The position numbers were made by a program, and so were the translations under genes. A DNA stretch of 64,000 nucleotides from an uncultured Aquimarina sp. (GTDB lineage: Bacteria > Bacteroidota > Bacteroidia > Flavobacteriales > Flavobacteriaceae): assembly GCA_947496355.1 (NCBI GenBank), contig CANMCO010000001.1, positions 434,001 to 498,000 of the forward strand, given 5' to 3'. The notes under the pieces were generated by a model that did not search any database, was not told the DNA's origin, and saw only the letters and a list, made by a program, of their open reading frames with translations. Positions 56,914 to 64,000 of the stretch are shown here, one piece after another (within the stretch, counting starts at the first letter, position 1; every line of letters begins with the position of its first letter).

Positions 56914-59900
56914 ATGAAACAAAAAAAACAAGGACTCATTCAAAGGTGCTTTCTATATCTTTTTATAAGCATAACACTGGTTTCTTATGCAGAAGAGAAA
57001 GCGGAATATGATATACAGAATATAGTAACAGGAACAGTTACTGCCGATGATGGAGCCCCATTACCGGGAGTGAATGTCTTATTAAAAGGGACAAAAATAG
57101 GTGCTCAAACAGATTTTGATGGTGAATTTTCGATTCAGGTTCCTACTAATAATAGTGTATTGGTATTTTCATACATTGGTTTTGAAACGCAAGAAATCAC
57201 TGTTGGTTCACGTAATAGGATTAAAGTAATCTTACGGGAAGAATCAACTTCTCTAGAACAGATTGTAGTGATAGGTTATGGTAGTAGGCGAAGAGCTGAT
57301 CTTGTTGGTGCAGTTTCTACAGTTCAGGCAGAAAATATAGGAATCCAACAAGTTAACACCATAGAACAAGCTCTAATTGGTCAGGTTGCTGGGGTGCAAT
57401 TCAGAGATAATGGAGCTCCTGATGGTGGCCCCAATATAGTAGTGCGTGGTCTTGCTAGTTTAGGAAATAATACCCCTTTATATGTGATCGATGGATTTCC
57501 AGTAGGAAATAATGTCGGATCTCAACGAGATAATTTCGCATTAAGCGCTATAGATCCTAATGATGTAGAGTCTGTAAGTATATTAAAGGATGCTTCTGCC
57601 AAGGCTATTTACGGTGCTCGCGCATCCAATGGTGTAATTATTATTACTACAAAAAAAGGTAAAAGAGGAGCTAAACCCGTAATCACCTTTAGTACTAATG
57701 TAGGTATACAAAGTATACCCGAATATGAAAAACCAGATGTATTAAATGCTACCGAATTAGCACAATTTACCTTAAACACTTTAGAGGATCAGGAAGCTGC
57801 CGGAAGAGGTTTAGGAGGATTACAACAAAATGCTCGAACTCGAATCACAGGGTTACTAGAATCCGGAGAATTGGGTGAAGGTAACGACTGGTTCGATTTA
57901 ATTAGCAGAGACGGTATTGTCCAAAATTATAGTGTTGGTATTACAGGAGGAGGGGAAAATAGTAGATATAGTGTTACCACATCTCTTCAAAATCGAGAAG
58001 GTACTTTAATAAACACAAGTTTTAAAAGATTTTATATCAATGCTAATCTGGATGTTAACATCAAAGAAAACTTGAAATTTGGGTTTACCGTTAACCCAAC
58101 GCAATCATTCGCAACTGGTGGTCGAACAGATGGAGCAGTAGGAAACTTTGATGTTTATAATGCAGTAACATTATCTGCCTGGACGGATCCTACAGCACCC
58201 TTATTTGACGATACCGGAAGATTGACCGGGGTAACGCAAGGTGATTTAATTTATCGTGCAGAAAATATTAACCCGGTAACATTACTTACCGAGCGTAAAG
58301 ATGAACGACTTACACGCAGACTTAGAATGGGAACTTTTCTGAAATGGGAATTTTTACCGGGATTATCATTTAAAACTGATGGTTCATTTCAATACACAGA
58401 TAGAAGATTTGAAACCTTTACTCCTTCCAGGTTTCCTCCAAATAGTTTAAATGTTGATGTTGATGGTACGGGTATTGCTTCTGCTGAAGTTAGAACCCAG
58501 GGAGGATTAAACTGGCTTTTTGCAAATACTCTTAACTATAATAAAATCATAGGAAATCATAAAATCGATCTCTTAGCTGGATATACGTTAGAGAAAAGAG
58601 AAGGTGTATCTCAAAGAAGTACTTCTAGTAATGTAGTCGATGAAAATATATTGTTACCCCGAAGCAATAATACCTTAAGCCCGGAAGATTTTTCGGGAGT
58701 TGCAGCAACAGATGGTAATTCTTTAGAATCACTATTAGGACGTATTGATTATTCATTTGACAATCGATATTATATTACTGCTACAGTGCGTAGAGATGGT
58801 TCTTCCAGATTCGGGATAGATACTAGATATGGTAATTTCTGGGCACTAGCTGGAGCATGGAGAATTTCCAATGAATCATTTTTTGAACCTTTGCGAAATG
58901 TGATTTCAGATTTTAAAATAGATGGAGGATTTGGAATTAGCGGGAACAATACTATCGGGAATTACGAAGCTCAAGGTAGTATTGGGATTGATAATTACAC
59001 TTTTGGAGGTTCAAACGCTCCTGGCGCAGTTCCTACTGGAGTTCCTAATTTTGGAGCAGAATGGGAAGAATCTGAAGAGACCAATATTGGAGTAGATCTG
59101 GGATTGTTTAATGATCGTATTTATATAAGTGCAGATTATTATGATATTACGTCTAAAGGTTTTTTAGCACCTATTCCATTACCTAGCACAAGCGGTTTCG
59201 GTAGTGTTAGAGATAATACGGGAGAAATTAATAATAAAGGATTTGAAATCGGTCTTTCGCTTAAGATTATTGATAAAAAAGATTTTAGTTGGACAGCCGA
59301 TTTTAATTTTTCAAAAAATGAAAATGAAGTAATCGATCTTACCCAGGAACAAGGTTTTTTCTTTCCTGGTAATAGTAGTAATGCAGGTATTAATATTACC
59401 GAGGTTAGAGAAGGTCAATCTATAGGGCTTTTTAGAGGTTATAATGTTACAGGACTATTTACTCAAGAGGATATAGACAATCCTGATGTTCCTAAATATC
59501 CAGGAGCTATTGTAGGGTCTTTAAAATTCGAAGATGTTCTAACTATTGATACTGATGGAGATGGAATTCCAGATGAAGCTGATGGAGTTTTAAGAAACGA
59601 TGATGTGACTATTATTGGGGATTCTAATCCAGATTTTGTCTATGGGTTCAGTTCTCGTGTTAATTATAAAGATTTAGATTTTAGTGTTACTCTGGATGGT
59701 TCTCAAGGTGGAGATGTCTTTTTTGCACAAGGTCAGGTGTTATGGAATCAGTCTGATGGTCAGTTTAATGTAGATCGCTTACTACTTGAACAGTTCAGAC
59801 CTGGGGATGATCCCACGACCAAGACGATTCCCGGGTCAGGAAGTGTAAATAGCCGAAGATTTTTTAGAAGAGCTAATACCTTGAATGTGCAGGACGCTAG

Positions 59901-60138
59901 CTATCTTTGGGTAAGAAATATAACTTTTGGGTATAGATTAAAAGGGGATGTTTTTGACAAGTATTTTAATAATGCCCGAATTTATGCAAGTGTTCAGAAT
60001 CCATTTTTAATTACAGGGTACGATTATGGTAGTCCAACAACAAACCGCGCTGGGGATAATGCTCTGGTTAGAAATGTAGATTATGGTGCATACCCCATTT
60101 CCAGAACATACACCATGGGTATAAACGTAACATTTTAA
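56914..60138 (+). CDS. SusC-like TonB-linked glycan transporter
   Basis: A 1074-residue outer membrane transporter of the SusC/RagA type. A signal peptide ends near SYAEEK (about 27). A carboxypeptidase-regulatory-like domain follows (GTVTADDGAPLPGVNVLLKG). The TonB-box-like segment and plug include IVVIGYGSRRRADLVGAVST, IVVRGLASLGNNTPLYVIDG and SVSILKDASAKAIYGARASN, all typical of SusC. The barrel ends in RTYTMGINVTF. A SusD gene starts 19 bp downstream. By context it imports rhamnose-containing oligosaccharides. Confidence 0.95.
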   Translation: MKQKKQGLIQRCFLYLFISITLVSYAEEKAEYDIQNIVTGTVTADDGAPLPGVNVLLKGTKIGAQTDFDGEFSIQVPTNNSVLVFSYIGFETQEITVGSRNRIKVILREESTSLEQIVVIGYGSRRRADLVGAVSTVQAENIGIQQVNTIEQALIGQVAGVQFRDNGAPDGGPNIVVRGLASLGNNTPLYVIDGFPVGNNVGSQRDNFALSAIDPNDVESVSILKDASAKAIYGARASNGVIIITTKKGKRGAKPVITFSTNVGIQSIPEYEKPDVLNATELAQFTLNTLEDQEAAGRGLGGLQQNARTRITGLLESGELGEGNDWFDLISRDGIVQNYSVGITGGGENSRYSVTTSLQNREGTLINTSFKRFYINANLDVNIKENLKFGFTVNPTQSFATGGRTDGAVGNFDVYNAVTLSAWTDPTAPLFDDTGRLTGVTQGDLIYRAENINPVTLLTERKDERLTRRLRMGTFLKWEFLPGLSFKTDGSFQYTDRRFETFTPSRFPPNSLNVDVDGTGIASAEVRTQGGLNWLFANTLNYNKIIGNHKIDLLAGYTLEKREGVSQRSTSSNVVDENILLPRSNNTLSPEDFSGVAATDGNSLESLLGRIDYSFDNRYYITATVRRDGSSRFGIDTRYGNFWALAGAWRISNESFFEPLRNVISDFKIDGGFGISGNNTIGNYEAQGSIGIDNYTFGGSNAPGAVPTGVPNFGAEWEESEETNIGVDLGLFNDRIYISADYYDITSKGFLAPIPLPSTSGFGSVRDNTGEINNKGFEIGLSLKIIDKKDFSWTADFNFSKNENEVIDLTQEQGFFFPGNSSNAGINITEVREGQSIGLFRGYNVTGLFTQEDIDNPDVPKYPGAIVGSLKFEDVLTIDTDGDGIPDEADGVLRNDDVTIIGDSNPDFVYGFSSRVNYKDLDFSVTLDGSQGGDVFFAQGQVLWNQSDGQFNVDRLLLEQFRPGDDPTTKTIPGSGSVNSRRFFRRANTLNVQDASYLWVRNITFGYRLKGDVFDKYFNNARIYASVQNPFLITGYDYGSPTTNRAGDNALVRNVDYGAYPISRTYTMGINVTF

Positions 60139-60157
60139 ACACTAAAAACATATTCTT

Positions 60158-61645
60158 ATGAAAAAATATATTAGTCTATTAACATTAACGATACTATTCA
60201 TTGGTTGCGATGATTTTCTGGATGAAGATCCAGAAGGATTTAGAACTCCACTAGGTTTTTATGAAACAGAAGCAGAAATTGACCAGGGGGTAGCAGGTGT
60301 ATATGCCCAAAACAGAAACCTGTTTTATTCTCCTAATCAAAGAGCACAGCTGCAACTCAGATTTGGCGAAATGAGATCTGATAATACCAATATACAAAAT
60401 ACTGGTGATGGAGGAGGTATAGAAGATGATGAGCTTAATGAGTTTACTATGCAGGCGGATAACGGTCGAATATCGTCCTATTGGAATATATGTTATAAGG
60501 GAATTTCTAATGCTAATTTTGTAATTGCAAATATTGACGGGGTTGAATTTGGTAATCCTGAAACCAAAGATATGAGATTAGGTGAAGTTCTTTTTCTAAG
60601 AACATGGCTTCATTTTAATTTAGTTCAGTTATTTGGTGATGTACCATATGTAACTCAGCCAGGAGAAAGCCCTGAACAAATTTTATCTGAAGATTTTTTA
60701 ACTAGAGATCCTGAACAAGAGGTATATAGTAATATATTGGTTGATGCCCAAGAAGCAATTGATCTTTTACCTTTGCCAGCAGATGTTGCATCAGAAGATG
60801 CAGGAAGAGCTACAAAAGGAGCTGCGCTCATGCTAAAAGCTAAAATTCTTATGGCTCTACAGCAAAATGATCAAGCAAGACCACTTTTGGAGCAAATTAG
60901 ATCTTTAGGATATTACAGCCTTATTCCAAGTTATGCAAACGTTTTTATTGGACAGAAAAATCATAAGGAAAATATATTTGAAATTCAATATGATCAGAGC
61001 CTTGGGCAATTTTCTAATTTCTTTTCTAATTTTGTGCCGACTGGTAGTGGTAATGATATATTGGGAGAAGGTTCTGTTCCTAACGGGAGAGGAAATCAAT
61101 TTCAACCTACTTCTGATCTAATAGCCCTTTATTCAGATACCGATGAAAGAAAAGCGCATAACATATCAATTTATGTGAATAGTGATGGTATAGAATTTCC
61201 ATGGGGTAGTAAGTTTGCTGCACCTTTCGATCGGGATAATCCAGGTGAGCAAAATATTAATTTTCCAATGTTTAGATATGCCGATGCATTACTAATGCTG
61301 GCAGAGTGCTATGCAACAGATGGTGGTGGAGATCCAATCGCAATCATCCAACAGATTCGAGCTCGGGCAGGCATAACCGGACCGTTAAGCTCTGAGGAAC
61401 TTGCAGATATCAATCAAACTATTGCCGACGAAAGGCGAAGGGAATTGTTTTTAGAAGGACATCGCTTTTTTGATCTGTTAAGAACTAATAGATTAACAGA
61501 TGTGATGAGAGCACATGGATTGCAGCAAATTTCTGAAAATCAAACCATTACAGATGGGGGGTATCAGAATATCAGAACAAGATTAGGTATTCCTCAAGGT
61601 TTAATACTTCAATTTGGTATGGTTCAAACCCCCGGATGGGAATAA
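60158..61645 (+). CDS. SusD-like glycan-binding lipoprotein
   Basis: A 495-residue SusD/RagB lipoprotein with lipobox LFIGC (about Cys17) followed by DDFLDEDPEGF, the usual start of these proteins. TPR-like helices (SSYWNICYKGISNANFVI, FLRTWLHFNLVQLFGDVPYV) and the C-terminal RADALLMLAECY-like and RRRELFLEGHRFFDLLRT motifs confirm the family. It forms the lid of the SusC transporter and captures glycan at the surface. A GH78-like gene follows after 294 bp that contain a long inverted repeat. Confidence 0.95.
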   Translation: MKKYISLLTLTILFIGCDDFLDEDPEGFRTPLGFYETEAEIDQGVAGVYAQNRNLFYSPNQRAQLQLRFGEMRSDNTNIQNTGDGGGIEDDELNEFTMQADNGRISSYWNICYKGISNANFVIANIDGVEFGNPETKDMRLGEVLFLRTWLHFNLVQLFGDVPYVTQPGESPEQILSEDFLTRDPEQEVYSNILVDAQEAIDLLPLPADVASEDAGRATKGAALMLKAKILMALQQNDQARPLLEQIRSLGYYSLIPSYANVFIGQKNHKENIFEIQYDQSLGQFSNFFSNFVPTGSGNDILGEGSVPNGRGNQFQPTSDLIALYSDTDERKAHNISIYVNSDGIEFPWGSKFAAPFDRDNPGEQNINFPMFRYADALLMLAECYATDGGGDPIAIIQQIRARAGITGPLSSEELADINQTIADERRRELFLEGHRFFDLLRTNRLTDVMRAHGLQQISENQTITDGGYQNIRTRLGIPQGLILQFGMVQTPGWE

Positions 61646-61690
61646 AAATATAAGTTACCTAATGATTAAGTTTGATTGTTTTTTAAGTAG

Positions 61691-61789
61691 TCAATGTAGG
61701 TTAAATCTATCTATAGAGTTTGAGTTAGTCAATTTGCATACCCCATAAACCACAAGCGTATTGATAATAGATAGGTTTAACTGCATTGA
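61691..61789 (+). repeat. Long imperfect inverted repeat between susD and GH78-like gene
   Basis: Left arm 61691-61714 (TCAATGTAGGTTAAATCTAT plus CTAT) pairs with right arm 61767-61789 (ATAGATAGGTTTAACTGCAT plus TGA), with one gap and a few mismatches or G-U pairs, around a 52-nt loop. No U-tract follows. It starts 45 bp after the susD stop codon and would fold in the transcript as a roughly 23-bp stem. Confidence 0.6.
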
Positions 61790-61939
61790 ATTTTGTTTAA
61801 TTTAGAAACGGTTGTATCTAAATTCAGATGTATCTAATGTTCTAAGAAATAATCTAAATGAAATAAAATATGGTTCAATAAAGCAGTTCTTGTTTTACAA
61901 TATTTTATTTAGAAAAAAATATTTTAACTTTTTTATTGT

Positions 61940-64000
61940 ATGAAGTGGTTATCCTTATTCATTTTAATAGTTACTATTGCTTGCCAGAAAAGGAATAATT
62001 CTCCTAAGGATATTATTCACACTGTAACTACCGAAAATTGGAAAGCTAATTGGATCATTACAAAAGAAACCCTTCCCGATAAAAATGCTTGGCTCGCTTT
62101 CCGAAAATCATTTCAACATAAAAAAGATACAATTTCAACTACCTTACGTTTAGCTGTAGATTCCAAATACTGGTTATGGATTAATGGAGAGCTAGTGGTG
62201 TTTGAAGGTGGTTTAAAAAGAGGGCCAACACCAAAGGATACTTATTACGACGAGATAGATTTAACAAATACTTTGAAAGAGGGCGAAAATACAATAGCAG
62301 TACTTGTTTGGTATTTTGGTAAGGATGGAATGACCCATAAATCAAGCGGCAAAGCCGGATTGATTGCAGAAATGTATCAAGGAGACAGCTTGATACTACA
62401 AACTAATGATTCCTGGAAAGCAATAATGTATCCAGCTTACATTTCTGAGAGTGAAAATCCACAACCTAATTGGCGATTACCTGAATCTAATATTGTTTTT
62501 GATGCCAGAAAAGATATTCAGGATTGGATACAACCCGATTTTGATCATCAAAACTGGCCCGTGGCAAAAGTGATTGGTGAGGGAATTTCTCCTCCCTGGA
62601 ATCAATTATTCAAAAGACCTATTCCGTTCTGGAAAGATTTCGGTTTAAAAGCATATACAAACGAAATGAGCTTCCCTTTTGTAAGTAAAGGAGATACAAT
62701 TAAAGCAAAGTTGCCATATAACGCCCAGGTCACGCCCTTTTTAAAAGTAAAAGCAAAAGCTGGTGAAAAAATTACCATGTTCACTGACCATTATAAAGGT
62801 GGGGGAGCTTATAATATGCGAGCAGAATATATTACCAAAGAAGGAGAACAAGCCCATGAGTCCTTAGGTTGGATTAATGGTGAGGAGATGTATTATATCA
62901 TTCCTGAAGGTATTGAGGTGTTAGATTTAAAATATCGAGAAACAGGTTATAATACCGAGTTTTCAGGAAGCTTTAGTTGTGATGATCCTTTTTATAATCG
63001 TTTATGGCAAAAGGCAAAACGCACCTTATATGTCACGATGCGAGACAATTATATGGATTGCCCAGATCGAGAGCGTGCTCAGTGGTGGGGTGATGTGGTA
63101 CTGGAAAGTGGTGAAGCTTTTTATGCAATGGATCGAAAAGCAGATGCGCTTACCAAAAAAGGTATGTTGGAGCTGATGAATTGGCAAAGACGGGATAGTA
63201 CAATTTTTTCACCAATTCCGGCAGGAAATTGGGACAAGGAATTACCTGGACAAATGTTGATGAGCGTAGGATATTATGGTTTTTGGAATTATTATTTACA
63301 GACAGGAGATTTAGAAGCCATTCAACAAATTTATGAACCAGTAAAACGGTATCTCTCTTTATGGAAACTTAAGGAAGATTATTCAGTTGTTATCAGAAAG
63401 GGAGGCTGGACTTGGGGAGATTGGGGAGAAAATAAAGATATTCCCTTATTGATGAATACCCAATACTATTTGGCTTTGAAGGGTTATAAAAACATGTCTG
63501 AAGCCTTAGATAACCAAAAAGAAGTGGATTCAGTTATTGGGTTGATTAACAATTTCAAAGAAGCTTTTAATAAAACATTCTGGATGGGAGATCATTATCG
63601 ATCTCAGGATTATCAGGGAGAAATCGATGATCGTTCACAAGGTTTGGCTGTGGTATCAGGTTTAGCCGATCCAGATAAATACGAAGCAATTTATAAAGTA
63701 TTACAAACCGAAAAACACGCAAGTCCATATATGGAAAAATATATTTTGGAAGCTTTATATATTATGGGTTATGAGGATTTTGCTTTACAACGTATGAAAG
63801 AACGCTTTGCCAAAATGGTGAATCACCCTACCATCACAACACTTTGGGAAGGATGGGGAATCGGAGCTGAAGGCTTTGGTGGAGGCACCACTAATCACGC
63901 TTGGAGTGGTGGTGGATTGACGTTGCTTTCTCAATATGCAGCAGGAGTTTCTCCAACATCACCGGGATATAAAACTTTTCAAATAAAACCTCAACCTGGA
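61940..64000 (+). CDS. GH78-like alpha-L-rhamnosidase lipoprotein, 3' end beyond window
   Basis: The frame is open from the ATG at 61940 to the window edge (687 codons). A short signal with lipobox VTIAC (Cys15) marks a lipoprotein. An N-terminal jelly-roll region (LRLAVDSKYWLWINGELVVFEGG) is followed by the (alpha/alpha)6 part with NYMDCPDRERAQWWGDV, the counterpart of the DCPxRDER motif of GH78, then GGWTWGDWGENKD and TLWEGWGIGAEGFGG. Such enzymes remove terminal L-rhamnose. It is a divergent member, since the exact RDER acid motif is replaced by RERA, so activity on an unusual rhamnoside is possible. It follows susCD in the rhamnose locus. Confidence 0.85.
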   Translation, partial: MKWLSLFILIVTIACQKRNNSPKDIIHTVTTENWKANWIITKETLPDKNAWLAFRKSFQHKKDTISTTLRLAVDSKYWLWINGELVVFEGGLKRGPTPKDTYYDEIDLTNTLKEGENTIAVLVWYFGKDGMTHKSSGKAGLIAEMYQGDSLILQTNDSWKAIMYPAYISESENPQPNWRLPESNIVFDARKDIQDWIQPDFDHQNWPVAKVIGEGISPPWNQLFKRPIPFWKDFGLKAYTNEMSFPFVSKGDTIKAKLPYNAQVTPFLKVKAKAGEKITMFTDHYKGGGAYNMRAEYITKEGEQAHESLGWINGEEMYYIIPEGIEVLDLKYRETGYNTEFSGSFSCDDPFYNRLWQKAKRTLYVTMRDNYMDCPDRERAQWWGDVVLESGEAFYAMDRKADALTKKGMLELMNWQRRDSTIFSPIPAGNWDKELPGQMLMSVGYYGFWNYYLQTGDLEAIQQIYEPVKRYLSLWKLKEDYSVVIRKGGWTWGDWGENKDIPLLMNTQYYLALKGYKNMSEALDNQKEVDSVIGLINNFKEAFNKTFWMGDHYRSQDYQGEIDDRSQGLAVVSGLADPDKYEAIYKVLQTEKHASPYMEKYILEALYIMGYEDFALQRMKERFAKMVNHPTITTLWEGWGIGAEGFGGGTTNHAWSGGGLTLLSQYAAGVSPTSPGYKTFQIKPQPG

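Overview
The window looks like chromosomal DNA of a marine-type Flavobacteriaceae (Bacteroidota), possibly Aquimarina-like. Signs are AT-rich DNA, the acpP-fabF-rnc-IPExxxVDY-pyk gene order, type IX secretion (T9SS) C-terminal domains, SusC/SusD pairs, an OmpA protein with thrombospondin type 3 repeats, a promoter of the Bacteroidota type (TTG-N19-TAnnTTTG), A-rich translation starts and several TTG/GTG starts. Genus is a guess from general resemblance.

Layout. 0-2.7 kb: the 5' end of a double-glycine leader peptide gene, a DUF2721 membrane protein, and a PAS histidine kinase with a single-domain response regulator. 2.7-12.7 kb: housekeeping genes for glycolysis (pyk), fatty acid synthesis and RNase III, purine synthesis (purN, purF), RNase H, a PfkB sugar kinase and superoxide dismutase. 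12.8-21.4 kb: AddA-like and AddB-like helicase/nuclease genes on either side of an OmpA gene, then an alpha/beta hydrolase. 21.4-33.5 kb: two loci in which a small exported His/Cys-rich protein precedes a TonB receptor. Between them are a 1.26 kb gene-poor stretch, two tandem HEIGH metalloprotease lipoproteins, a DUF2911 protein, an AraC regulator and a secreted protein. The gene-poor stretch holds two homologous structured RNA elements, a large palindrome and two tiny membrane-protein ORFs.

33.5-64 kb: an accessory region that begins at a truncated tRNA-Thr(GGT) 3' portion, a plausible attachment-site scar. It holds a formylglycine-generating enzyme with a GH2 beta-galactosidase, a glycosidase-like lipoprotein, a three-gene T9SS surface-protein operon with a TPR/LytTR regulatory pair, a complete L-rhamnose-to-pyruvate operon (rhaEW, rhaI, rhaB, lldD, NCS1-type permease), a divergent GntR regulator, a SusCD pair and a GH78-like alpha-L-rhamnosidase running off the end.

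How it works together. I read the right half as a locus for a rhamnose-rich, probably sulfated polysaccharide; an ulvan-type polymer is my inference. A 19-bp motif (CAGCATAGTACAGGATGGG and variants) lies upstream of rhaEW, susC and the GH2-FGE operon. It links three separated operons into one likely GntR regulon. The strongest leads for novelty are the paired structured RNAs, this shared operator, the tRNA scar and the double-glycine peptide at the left edge.
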